Source: Tetradesmus obliquus
Lineage: Eukaryota; Chlorophyta; Chlorophyceae; Sphaeropleales; Scenedesmaceae
Assembly (NCBI GenBank): GCA_030272155.1
Contig: CP126201.1
Span: 3,942,501-4,006,500 of the forward strand
DNA length: 64,000 nucleotides
Direction: 5' to 3'
Part shown: in pieces, positions 33,601-45,525 of the stretch
How the letters are laid out: each line of letters starts with the position of its first letter
How positions within the stretch are numbered: the stretch's first letter is position 1
Position numbers and translations under genes: made by a program
Notes under the pieces: generated by a model
Database searches by the model: none
Seen by the model: the letters and a program-made list of their open reading frames with translations, nothing else
Told to the model about the DNA's origin: nothing

Positions 33601-35725
33601 TGCATAATGCTTTGTCATTCTGTCCTGTCGCTGCTGCTGCTGCTGTGATGGTGCTGCCCTGCAGGTTTGACGACCTGCCTGTTGCGCAGCTGCCCGCCAG
33701 CCATGACGACCCAAAGATTGCTGCTGGCTTGGAGGTGATCAGGCAGCTGGATGAGCAGCTCAAGGAGGCGTGGATCAAGGTGGGGTTGTGTTCGGGCAAA
33801 AGGCCAACGTGCTTGTGCGGCTGTGCAGTTGTGGGCATGGAGAGCAGAGGCAGCAGGAGCTCAGCACGATACAGGGGTGCGGCTGGCGGAACATCCATGA
33901 TGGCACCACTTTTGCCTGCTGTCTTGTGTGCACACTTTCAATCCCTGTTTCCGTTGGTGCGTGTAGTGCAGCCCTGCATCCTGTGCTTCACGTAATCTGC
34001 AAATGCCATGCTGGGCTGCACCTGTGCCTGCTGCAGGCCCAGGTCTCTGCGCGAGGCAGCAACCCTGAGCACTGGGCGGCAGCAGAGCGCGAGCGCCTCG
34101 CCGCAAGAGCAGCACAGCTGGATGAGGCGCTGGCACGGGAGCGGCAGAAGCGGCTGCATGCTGCACGGCTGCTGAGGGCATTGCACAAGCTGGACGAGCA
34201 GCAGCAGGCGGATGATGCGCTGCTGCTGCCGGGGCCTTGCAAGGGTTTGAGCACGTGAGTGTGGTGTTCAGCAAATGCAGGCATGTGCATGACACTGCCG
34301 GTAGCATGCAGCACTCTTGATGCATAACAACAGACAAGGTGTGCTTCCTCTGCAGTAGTCCTGCAAGGACCGGGCGCTTTCAGCAGCTGATCTTCATGCA
34401 TCAAACTTGGTCCTGTTCGCAGACTGCAGCGCTGTAACGCAACTACTTCGCTGCACAAAACCTTGGAACCAGACTGTGCTGTGTATGCTGCGGTGCATGC
34501 TGACTTGGAGTGTTGACGTCTGGCTGCATGTGTTCACACGTGCAGCTACAGCTACTACAAGCTGCAGCCGCAAGAGGAGCAGCTGCTGGCAGCAGTGCTG
34601 GGCAGGGACGATGCAGCCCTGGAGCAGCACAACCCCTTTGACGCATTCGCAGCCTGCCCTGACGTTGAGGAGGGTAGTGTTGCGGCAGCAGCAGCAGATG
34701 ATGACTATGCGCAAGATGTCAGCAGCGGCAATGCTGCGCCTGCCGAACTGGAGGCGAGCTGCTGCACTGCACAGCCATGTGGTCGGGGGACTGGTGATGC
34801 AGCGGGGGCTGAGCAGCAAGGACCACCTGCAGCGCAAGAATGCTGTGGTAGCGGCAGGCCGAGCAGCGAAGGCAGCTCTCGCAGTGTAGCAAGCAGCAGC
34901 AGCAAGCCAAAGCACACGCTTGCAGAGATTGATGCGCTGCTGGAGGCGCTGCAGGCAGACCACTGCGCTGCAAATGGACCTGGGCTGGGCAGCAGCAGGC
35001 CAAGCATCGCCACACTGAGCAGTGCTCCAGGTGCGCCGAGGTCTGCTTGCACATCCCAGCACTGCAACAGCTGTTTGTTGCCAGCTCTCGCCTGTGTGCC
35101 TTGCATGTTGCCGAGCGCACGGCTGTTGCGCTGGTGTGCATGCACCGCAGCCAAGGGCATCAGGTTCTCAGAATGGTTGCGGACTGTGTGGGCGACAATG
35201 ATGGTGTGTTGCCGCTGTGTCTGTAGGCAGCCGGCGCTCAACCATCACCAAGGATGCAACGCCTGCCCAGGCAGTGGCAGCTGCTGCGCAACGGCCCTGC
35301 AGGAGCGGCGCGGGCAGCGCTAGCAGTGTATGCAGCGGCGCCTCCCTGCAGGCTCAGCAGCAGCAGCAGCAGCAGCAGCAGCGTGACTATGTGCGGGAGC
35401 AGCGTGAAGCCAAAGAGCTGCAACAGAGGTGCGCGTACAGTGTGTGGGTGGTGCCACCAGGCGCTTCCTTCTGCTTGATTAAATGCTGTGCACCCAGCTT
35501 GCTGGTCGATGTTCGATCATCGTGAATCGCAGTGAACTGACCTGTGTTTTTGCTGTTTGATGGCGGCTGGTGCTGTGCAGGGAGCAGGAGGTTGACGCGC
35601 AGCTGCGTGCGCTGCGCATCAGTGAGCTGCCAGCCACACTAGAGCCGGAGCAGCTGCAGGCGCTGCTGCAGCAGTGCAGGCAGATTCAGGCTGCTGCCTA
35701 CTCGTCAGCTGCTTCCCTGGGCTAA
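30606..35725 (+). CDS. FSIP1-like (fibrous sheath-interacting protein 1) ciliary coiled-coil protein
   Basis: Fourteen or so exons on the plus strand: 30606-30669, 30781-30835, 31123-31171, 31251-31284, 31432-31567, 31774-31859, 32081-32260, 32413-33198, 33339-33406, 33665-33779, 34037-34254, 34546-35030, 35227-35428, 35581-35725. From 31432 on all junctions close in frame. Exon 2 ends at an apparent GC donor (CCAAG|GCAAGC), and the phase through exons 2-4 does not close, so one small junction there is wrong. Landmarks parallel human FSIP1: a short coiled coil (GLEVIRQLDEQLKEAWIK, then ERERLAARAAQLDEALARE), a later KPKHTLAEIDALLEAL resembling the human QLAEIDIKLQEL, and a C-terminus with REQEVDAQLRAL then EPEQLQALLQQC resembling REIDEKLK...EEQLKCLLDEC. 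FSIP1 is linked to the axoneme and sperm tail; in algae it would be cilium-associated. Exon 8 is a 262-codon Ala/Gln/Ser-rich filler. Confidence 0.6.
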
Positions 35726-36944
35726 TCACCTTGGAGCTGGTGGATACATGGCTTTTGAGATGGGCCGTAAAGCACTCTGCAACTCGCGTCTTACTGTTTG
35801 ATCTGCATGTGATTAGGGACATCTGCAAGGATTGCATATTAGTTGATGCAGCCGTGCAATCCTGGCAAGCTGCAGTCTTGATAAAGGGAGGCGCTTACAT
35901 CAGCTGTGTTGGGTTTCCGCACAAAAAGACATGCTCCGCTCAACGTCCTTTGACAGTACCATAGTAGCGTAGCAAAAGCATTATGGAGCCGTCAACATCT
36001 TGCTGACCACACACCAGCAGAGCACACATGCCTGCTGCTTCGCGCTTATGCAGCGTAAAGCAGCCTGCTTTACCCGGGGTGCTGAGCCAACTTGTCACTG
36101 AAAGAGCAGCAGCAGTGCCTGCTGCCATGACAAGTTCCCTGTCAGCCCTTTTGGGGCAGATTCAACAGCAAGCTGCCTTGCGAAAGGCTGTAGAAGTCAA
36201 ACAGTTGGGCTTAATCTCCCCTAGACATCAGCAACACATGCATGTGCGCATATGCGACAGAGTTGCTGATGTCTGACGAACTAGCCTGGTTGCGGCAACC
36301 AGGCAGCTGCAATCATTGGCAGACTTTGCATGCTTGTTGGTGCATGCAGCACTCTATACTCAAGTAAGGGTATGGCAGGCTCTCTACTCACAGTACGAAG
36401 GGTAACGCTGGTGCAGCCTGTACTGCACACGCACAGCTTGCAAACTGCTACCCTGTCAACATACATATCAACACCCAAAACGACTATCAAACCCCAGGCA
36501 TGCATGCAGCATGCGTGAGCCAGCACCACAGCAGTGCTGGCCTTGAAACTGATCATGCAAGGCACGTGTCTCCAGTACTGCATTCGTTGCTTTACTGCTC
36601 ATGTTGCTTCCACTTCTTATAAAACAGACACCCAAACAACCGCCCATCCGGCAAGGGACAATGGCAAATCACGTTGTGCACACTCATGCAGCTGATGCGG
36701 CGATGCATCCAAATCAATACTGCTGCAGAACATGGCAAAATCCATGCAGCACCATTCCTACTGTTTAAACAGCCTTGCTTGGCGCAAGTCGATACGCCAA
36801 AGACAGGCAAGTGGCGCATGTACTGTTTGGGTTGCTCCGCATGCAGGCCACTACAACAGCATGCGCAGCAAGCAATAACACGTGATGGTGCAATGCAACA
36901 TGCCTCAACAGCTGCTGCTCGCCCAGAACTACTCAACTGCATGT
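35726..36944. other. Convergent 3' intergenic space, FSIP1-like / surface glycoprotein
   Basis: About 1.2 kb between opposing stop codons. It should consist of the two 3' UTRs. No exon, RNA gene or repeat array was recognised, and no clear TGTAA signal was found on the plus strand. Confidence 0.4.
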
Positions 36945-39900
36945 TTACAGTGCCAGCGCAGCGCCTAGCGCAGCAACAGCCAGTGTTGCAATCATGCTAG
37001 CGCAGCTGGTTCCAGCGCTGCTCTTGGCTGGTGCTGTCTCGTTGGCTGTGGCGTTGGCTGGCTCCACTGTGATGCCTGGGATGGGGATGTCTGCAGCAGG
37101 CTCGGCTGCGGCAGCAGCAGCAACAGCAGTAATGCACAGCAAAGTGTGTGGAGCACACTGGTCAGCAGTTTGCTTGGGTCATGTATCTCTAAGAAGCTTT
37201 GCAGCATCGCCTCTCTATTGGTCGAATCATTTTGCCACAGACCTATCAATACACATTCATTGTCCCCACAGCTTCTTGCTTGCAAACCTTTCCTGAAAAG
37301 GCTGCTGAACTTCCTTGCACTCACTCAGGTTTGCCTCCAGCTCTGGCTCCTCCGGCTTGGGCCACTCAAACTCCTTGGCAGGCTCCGCAATCTTCGTCAC
37401 GATGTCGTCAGTCATCGTCAAGTTCGTGGCTGTCAGCGTCTCTTTGAAGGTCTTAATAAAGTAGGGGCTACCTGTGGTGCCCAGCACCGACTGAGCCTCC
37501 TCCTCGGTGAGGGGCTGGATGGAAGTCATAACCTCAATCATGGGCTTGGGGCCCCCGGGCAGCTCCTCCACGACTGCTGCGGCGTCCAAAGATGGCGTCT
37601 CTGGCGCTGCGGGTGGCTCCTCTTCAGTTGCGTTGGTTGCTGGAGCTGCATCAGCTGCATCTGCTGCTGGCTCCTCCTTTGCTGGGGCCGCTGGGGCTTC
37701 CTTTGCTTGGAACAGCGCACGCAGCAGCTTTCGCAGGGGTGCGGACTCAGGCTTTGCCTTGGGGGCAGCTGCTGCTGCTGTGGCGTTAGCAGCAGGCTTG
37801 GCTGCTGGCGCCGCCTTGGCTGTTGCTGCTGCAGGCGCAATGACTGTTGCGTTGGGCTCTGCTGCTGCCGGCTCTGCTGCTGCTGGCTCGGCTGCTGGCT
37901 CAACTGCTGCTGCTGCTGCAGGGGGCGGGGAAGGCTTAGGGGTGTACAGCAGCTTCACTTGGGTGACCACCACCTGCAGGGGTGACACTGAGGCTGCCTT
38001 GGCCAGGCCTGCAACGAATGTGGCCTGCTGGGCCTGGAACTGCTCCGCGGTGTTTGCAAACTTGGTGAAGACGGTGACTGCTGTGTTGCCTGGGCAGGCC
38101 TTCTTTGTGTCTGGGCACTTGATCTGTGGGTGCCAGCAGCAGCAGCAGCAGCAGCAGCAGTTAGAAACAACGCCGGCTGTTGCACGCTGTTCTGCGCATG
38201 CTGGGCGTGGTGATGCAGTAATGCTTGCGGTGTGCAGCAGCAACGGCCACTGCTACAGTCAGCCAGGGTACTCGAATGACGTTACTACTAGCTGGAGGGC
38301 TGGGTGTCAGTTGCAACCTCACAAGCATTTTGCTGCGCGTACATCTGCAGCTGCGCAGGGAATCACTTCCACTCCCCAAAATCATTGCTGCAATAACATC
38401 GGCTTGATGCCGCATCTAATGCAGGTATTGGAAAGACCAAGTAGTGTGGTGATCATGCAACATCACTTGCGCAAATTAAAACATCACACAAACTCACTGG
38501 CTTAGCGCCCTTGATCTTCAGTGTGGCAGCCAGGTCGATAGTACCAGGCCCGCAGGTGATCATGTGATCCTTGTTGACCGACAGATACAGCCCTCCCTTT
38601 GCGTCACATACCCAGGCAAACGTGAAGCCCTTGGAAGCACCCTCAGGCAAGAGGATCTTTGCGGCCTTGAGTGCTGTTGCGTTTGCAGGAATCTGGTTTG
38701 TCAGCTCCTCACGCATGACCATGCCAGGGGGGTAGGGCGGGGGAGGGTTGGGGGGTGGTGGGCTAGGACGGGGAGGGGGAGGAGGGGGCGGGCTGCAGCA
38801 GTCAAGACAGGTGGACAGATGGACAGCAGCATGGGGGCGTCAGTGGATGGTATGTGATGCTGATGCAATGCGCTAACGCACGCAGCTGGAACTGCTGTTG
38901 CAACACCTGCGGAGGGTTGAGATGGTGGGCTGGGGCGGGGAGGAGGAGGGGGAGGCGGGCTGCAGCAGCAGAGACAGGTGGACAGCAGCATGGGGCTGGG
39001 TGAGTCAGGTGGCAGTATGTGATGTGATTGGTGTTGCAATGCGCTGAGACAAGCAGCTGGAACACGCGCTAGAGGACACCAGGCTGTGACAGCTACACAC
39101 TTCCTATGTGTGCCACAGGCCGCCTTCCGCAGCATGTTCCGCTTCACACCAAAGTCAAACGTGTGAATGGAAAATGTCAACTCACTTAGGGGGTGGTGGG
39201 GAGGGTGCCTCAGGGGGCGGGGATGAGACCTTCACTAATGCTGGCTTAGGGGCAGGAGCAGGTGCAGGAGCAGGTGCTGGTGCTGGCTCTGGCTCTGGCT
39301 CTGGTGCTGGCTCCGGTGCTGCTGCCACTGCTGCGGCAGGCGCTGCAGCTGCATTTGCTGCTGATGGTGCATACACTGGCTGCGTCATGTCTGCTCCGGG
39401 CATTGCTGCTGCAGGCGCAGCAGCTGCGGCAGGGAATGCGGCAGCGGTGGGCTCTGCAGGGAAAGCTGGCTGTGCAGCTGGCTGCGCAAAGGCCCCTGGC
39501 TGTGCAGCTGGCTGCGCAAAGGCCCCTGGCTGTGCAGCGAACCCTGTTGGTTGCGGGACGCCGAATGCAGCCTGCTGCTGCTGCTGCTGAGCCGCCAGTG
39601 CGGCTTGCTGCTGCTGCTGAGCGAGGATGGCTGCCTGCTGCTGCTGTGCAAGCGCAGCCTGCTGCTGCGGCGTGTATGCATAGCCAGCAGCTGGCTGCTG
39701 GAATGCTGAATAGGGGCTCCCCAGCACTGGCACCTGGGTGGCGCTAGTTGCTGCTGCTGGGATGCCGTTTGTGTTGACTGACGGGCCGTCAGTTGTGACT
39801 GGTGCGCCTGGTGTGCCTGGTGCAGCTGCAGGCACAAGCAGGTTTGCAGCACCGAACCAGGTGAAGTGGGTTTTAGCCTGTAGCTATCGATGGCCTCTGG

Positions 39901-40594
39901 CAGATGCCACCATACTCAGTAGTAGTGCTGGCGAAGCCTGCTGGTGCTGTTGGTCAACATGATCAGTTCCAGTAACGGTGTTCCTGCAGGTGTTCTGCTG
40001 CTGTCACTGCTGCTCACCTGGCGCCTCCATGAAGGATGAAAACGGATCTGCTTGGTGTAGCTGACGCTGTGCACCCTGCAGTCACGTAGCAGCAGCAGCC
40101 GATTGTGATGAAGATGGTGTATGCCGGACTGTTAATGGCTACCGATTGACCAACAAAGGCCTGCAAGACTTGGTTGTTGTTGCTGCTGCTGGTGCTGCTG
40201 CCAGGTCAACCACCTCGGTGTAGTTGCACAGACCGGGCACCTCGCGCTGTTAATTCGATACAGACTGGTGTAATTCGATGAGATATGGGTGAGACTGACA
40301 CATAGCATGTCCTATCGCGCCAGCGCATCGCGGGGGTGGATAACTGTCTTGCTCACCTGAGCTGCCACGCCGCTTGATGCCGCGGCTACGCTGGCATGAG
40401 CTGCAAGAATCAGCAACGATTACGTCGGATTGATACTACATTGAGTAAAGCAGCTGCTGACAACGTCAACAAACAAGCTTGGGTTGAAAGGAGTGCTCAG
40501 CGGCATGCGTGCAGCTCGCGAACTAGGATACGTGTCGAATCTCACCTATAATTGCACCAGCTAGCAATGCTAGCATAAGCGCACGGGTGGCCAT
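36945..40594 (-). CDS. Pro/Ala-rich surface glycoprotein with signal peptide and GPI-type tail
   Basis: Eight exons give about 692 residues: 40594-40546, 40400-40357, about 40246-40214, 40075-40018, 39825-39186, 38792-38498, 38123-37325 and 37105-36945. The N-terminus MATRALMLALLAGAIIAHAS is a signal peptide. A Gln/Ala/Pro-rich region (QPGAF repeats, PEPEP and PAPAPAP) leads to a poly-Pro stretch of hydroxyproline-rich-glycoprotein type. A Cys-containing module (TFAWVCDAKGGLYLSVNKD) follows, then a segment with NTAVTVFTKFANTAEQFQ and VSPLQVVVTQVKLLY that resembles modules of algal surface proteins. The C-terminus has N-glycosylation sequons (NAT, NET) and SAGTSCASMIATLAVAALGA plus ALAL, which fits a GPI-attachment signal. 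Probably extracellular matrix or plasma membrane. The family is not named; the exon 3 donor is uncertain. Confidence 0.68.
38895..38968 (-). repeat. Copy of the 5' edge of glycoprotein exon 6 (poly-Pro start) with acceptor
   Basis: CTGCTGCAG| followed by CCCGCCTCCCCC... and the AGCCCACCATC stretch is a diverged copy of the true exon 6 start at 38792. The flanking intron (GGTGGACAGCAGCATGGGG on the plus strand) is repeated as well. It lies upstream of the authentic acceptor. Confidence 0.82.
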
Positions 40595-41001
40595 GATGGC
40601 CCCTCACTCACAGCTGGACTTGCGAGCCTGCAATGGGTGACACACAACGAAGCAGCAATTCGGCCAACCCAAATTCCCTAGTGTCACTTGGCAAAGCTTT
40701 TGTCAATGCAGCAAGTACAGCCAGAGTCCACAACCTGGCAACCGGATCGACTCGTCTCAACTGTTCAGGACTCGAGAGGTTTTGCTGTTGAGTGACACGA
40801 TCTTCCAGCATCGTTACCATCACTAGTGTTTTTCGCTTGAAATAATAAGCATTTTGAAACACCATGGAAACGACAAGACGTGCACGCATAGGTTGACCCG
40901 CCTGATGCTGCGCGCGTGCATGCGCCAGTGCCAAGGCAGGTGCATGCACCCTTCTGATGATCGTGCAGTCATCGAAGACGTCACAGGGACACTTCACAAT
41001 T
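40595..41001. other. Intergenic space, glycoprotein 5' / BBS8 3'
   Basis: About 0.4 kb between two minus-strand genes; it must contain the glycoprotein promoter and the end of the BBS8 transcript. Nothing else was recognised. Confidence 0.4.
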
Positions 41002-44000
41002 CTATAGCTGCGCCTTCAGTAGTTTCTTCAGCTCAAGGCTGTCAGTGTGCTCTGGATAGAGAGCCAGAGCCTCCTTGACCTGCAGCAGGTGCCAACACCA
41101 AAGCCAGTTGAGCTAGCACACACAACTTTCTGAGACTAAACAAGCAGCATTGTAACGCATTTGCAATAGCTGCAGCACCAGCATGAACTGCCACTGAAAA
41201 AGGTCATGCACTTGGTCACTGTCGAGACAAGCAGCTCTACAGGACATCATGGCATGATGCACGCCGCCACCACATGTAGGCATGATGCATGCAGCGCCGC
41301 AGCCAGCTGCAGCCAGCACCTCACCTGACTGACAGACTCCTGCAGATCTCCCTGCCTGTGCGCCAGCAGCGCTGCATTGTAGTGCAGCTCAAACACGTGG
41401 TCAGCTGCCTTCATGCCCGCCCTGAAGCAGCTGGCAGCCTGGTGAAGAAAACAAGCACAACATCGGCAGCGGCAGGCGTTCAGATCCTCATCACGTCTTC
41501 AAGCCACAAGCCGTCCTCGACATACAATGACAACATTGAGCTGTATTAAATTCACAATGTACAAGGCATAGTGTACATTACATTCTGCGCCGGCAGCCTG
41601 CGTGCAAGCAGCTTGCAGCAGTGCGCTGCTGTTGTCACATGGCTGCACCTTCCTTCCCAGCAACCCACCTGCTGCGGCTGCCGCCGCTTCAGCTGCAGCA
41701 CGCCCAGGTTGTTCAGCGCCTCCGCATGGCCCGGGTCCAGCGCTGCAGCCAGCCTGAAGCATTGCTGCGCCCACGACAGGTCGCCGATGCCGATCGCCAC
41801 CTGCACACACACCAGCATACACACACTCACACACTCGAGCAGCCTTCACACAGCCCTTGACGGCTTCTTCAAGTCAAACAATCCTGCAAATTGCGTAATC
41901 TGCCTGGGTCATTGGCAGTTCAGGGTTGTTGTACGTGCAGCAGCTGCACAGTGGCCAGCACCTGACTAGTGTGCAGCCACTGACAGCTGCAGATGCATCC
42001 GCATGCACCACATGCACATGTGGGTGTACACCTCTAGCAAGATCGCCACAATGCCCAGCAGCTGTTGCCCCACCACGTACAGAGCAGATGTCAGGGCACC
42101 TTTCCATTCCCAGGGCATTGCCCTGGCACTGTCAACCAGCAGCGCGCCTGCATGCCAAACTGTGGCGCTGCCACTTGCACTCGCACCTCAGGTGCGGGCG
42201 TGCCTTGCTATCACACTCAAACACCCACTAACCTGAATCAAGCCATATTGACAGAAACACACCTGGCCGATGTTGTACCAGATGTCTGGCAGGGCAGCGT
42301 CGCCGGCCAGCGCCAGGGCTCGCTCAAAGCAGCTGAAGGTGAAGTCGTACTGGCCCGCGTAGAAGCAGCACAGGCCCAGGTTGGCCCACGTCTCAGCGCT
42401 GACCACGCCCATCTGCAGCGCGAGCTCAGCAGCAGCAGCAGCAGCAGCTGTCAGTACAGTCGTTCAGCAGCAGCAGCTACTGAGCTGATGTGGGCATTGC
42501 TGTGAGCTATGTCACGTCAGTTCTGCCTGCTGCAAGCTTGCGCCCAATGGAGGAAACCAGGCAAACAGGGCGCAAGAATATGAGATACTGCAGGTAGCAG
42601 CACCAGCGCTGCTGGCAGTTTGAACGCCAACAGCAGCGGCATCTGCGCAAGTATGGCAGCAACTTTCCTTGCCCTGGCATGTGCATGCTGCAAACATTTA
42701 CAACGCCCCACCTGCAGCAGCCTCCTGTAGTAGCGCAGCGCCAGCTCCGGCTGGTCGCTGTAGAAGTGGTCTGCAGCCAGGCAGGCGATGGCCTCCACAT
42801 TGCTGGCATCCAGCGCCAGCACCTGCAGCGCAGCGGTGCAAGAAGCAGGCCAGTATAAACAAAGTGGCGCTGGAATATCGAGGTGCCAGATGAGCATGGT
42901 GATTCCCACAGTGTTGTTGATCAACCGCAACTCTGCTGCTCATGACCTGCTGCTCATGACCTGCTGCTACAGCTGCAGTCCAACTCAAACCATCAGGTGA
43001 CTTTGGGCAGAAGTCTCCTGGTCCAGCATTGCTTGAAATTGCACAAACTATGTGTCCTTGATCTTATTAAAATTCATCTTCGGCATCCGGGGTTTGTGCA
43101 AGTTCGTCCCTTTTCAAGTGCATGCTGCTGCTCACCTGGTGGTACAGCGCCAGTGCCGCCTGCCTGTTGCCCAGGCCCTCCTGCAGCCGCGCCTGCCCCA
43201 GCAGCAGCCCGATGTCCCCGGGGTGCCGCCCCGCAGCCTCACTGAACAGCGACAGAGCAGCAAGTGGCTGGTCTAGGCGTGTACTGATTTTGGCTAGCTG
43301 GTGAGTCAGCACCAGCATGTCCTGCGGCAGCAGCAGGTGAGGCAGCAGGTGGACAGCAGGTGCACGTGAATTGGCTGCAGCTGATGGCGGGCGCACCAGA
43401 TCAGCCGCAGTAGTGGTGGTGCACAGTGCCAATGTGTAGGTTCTATAAGAGATGCAGCACATGCACGGCCTCGACCCATGAAAGTGAAAGTACGAGTCAC
43501 ACGTGATATGACTTCCATCCGCCCAGGGACAGCAACAGGCTCATTGAGCCCAACAATTCAGACCACAGCTCTCTGAAGCACAACATGAGTCATGTAAAAG
43601 GACACATTGTTACAGTATATCATGTACTGCTGGTTCTTTTCCGCGCTGGCCAGCTGCTGCTCTGCATCCCTCAGCAGCCCCAGCTGATAGTAGGTTGTCG
43701 CCAAAGCACAAGATGTGCCTGTGCATATGGCGCAACCCACCTGGTTCTTTGCTGCGCTGGCCAGCTGCTTCTCTGCATCCCGCATGCGTCCTTTCACAAC
43801 AGGTGTGTGTGCATACGGTGCATCTGCCGCAACCCACCTGGTTCTTAGCTGCGCTGGCCAGCTTCTTCTCCGCATCCCTCAGCAGCCCCAGCTGGTAGTA
43901 GGCCTGTAGTAGGCCTCTCGCCAAAGCACAAGGTGTGCCTGTGCATATGGCGCAATCCACCTGGTTCTTGCTTGCTGCGCTGGCCATCTGCTTCTCTGCA

Positions 44001-45466
44001 TCCCGCATTCATCCTTTCATAACAGGTGTGTGTGCATACTGTGCATCTGCCTCAACCCACCTGGTTCTTGGCTGCGCTGGCCAGCTGCTTCTCTGCGTCC
44101 CTCAGCAGCCCCAGCTGGTAGTAGGCCTCTTGCCAAAGCACAATATGTGCCTGTGTATATGCCGCAACCCACCTGGTTCTTGCTTGCTGCGCTGGCCAGC
44201 TGCTTCTCTGCAGCCCGCATGCATCCTTTCACAACATGTGTCTGTGCATACTGCGCATCTGCCGCAACGCACCTGGTTCTTTGCTGCGCTGGCCAGCTGC
44301 TTTTCCGCGTCCCTCAGCAGCCCCAGCTGGTAGTAGGCCTTGCCCAGCCGCTCCTTCCACCACCAGTCAGCAAAGCCCGCCTCAGCAGTGGCGTGTCCTG
44401 CAAGCTCCAGCACCTTCTGCATGTTGTGGTCCTGCAAGCAACGCAGCACAGCGTGCGATTAGTTGTGGTGTACATGTGGTGCAGCACCGTCTGCATGTTG
44501 TGGTCCTGCAGATGACGCGATTGGTGGGTAATGACATTGCAGTGTATACGCAATGTGGTGCAGCACCGTCTGCATGTTGTGGTCCTGCAGATGACGCGAT
44601 TGGTGGCTAATGACATTGCAGTGTATACGCAATGTGGTGCAGCACCGTCTGCATGTTGTGGTCCTGCAAGCAGCACAGCACAGCATGCGGCTACGTTGTG
44701 GTGTGCATGTGGTGCAGCACCGTCAGCATGTTGTGGTCCTGTAAGAGCAGTGCCGCGCAGTGGTCAACGGGCAGCAGAGGGCGGCGCGTTGTCTGTGTAC
44801 TCGTTACATGTGGTGCACTGACCAGACAATGGCACGTAGCGAGTTGTGAGTATAAGTGGTGCATGCCGCAGGTGCAGGCATGGGTGTGTACATGTGGTCA
44901 AGCAGAGGTGTGCTGACAAGTGACAGCCAGCAGGTGCTGTGGTGCCTCCTGTTACTGCGATACGTTCAAGTGAAAGTGCCACAGCATGCGCTCAGCTGTG
45001 CTCTATCAGCGACACCATCACCAACGTTTGTTACGGCCTGCTCACATTACATGCTGCTTGCACCAGGATATCATGAGCATGCGACTCACCACATACAGGA
45101 TGTAATCGCAGAGCACACGCGCCAGGTGCGGCCGCGCAGCATACTTGCGCAGGTCTAGCCGCTCAGCTGCTATGAAGGGGCCCCCATGGCCAGCAGCAGC
45201 CAGTGAGGCAGTGCCAAGCCGCACAAACCTGGCATGAGTTGACATGCGGCGACAACCACACATTATGTCAGCGCCTCCAACATACAAGCAAGGGTTACGG
45301 GCATGTTGTAGCAGCTGCAATATACTGCAGTTGGGATCTGTGGATACTACTAAGCATACCTACAGGCTCCCAGCGCCAGCCTTGACAAGGCTCTGCCCAG
45401 GTTCTGCGTTGCTGAAGCTACTGCTGCCAGACAGGCGTGCTGCCTTCAGTGCTGCTGCTGCTGCTG

Positions 45467-45525
<59 letters not shown>

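Noticed and set aside
37507-38505. 332-codon plus-strand open frame
   Set aside because: Antisense to the glycoprotein exons; its Ala/Gly-rich sequence mirrors the Ala/Pro/Glu codons of the real gene.
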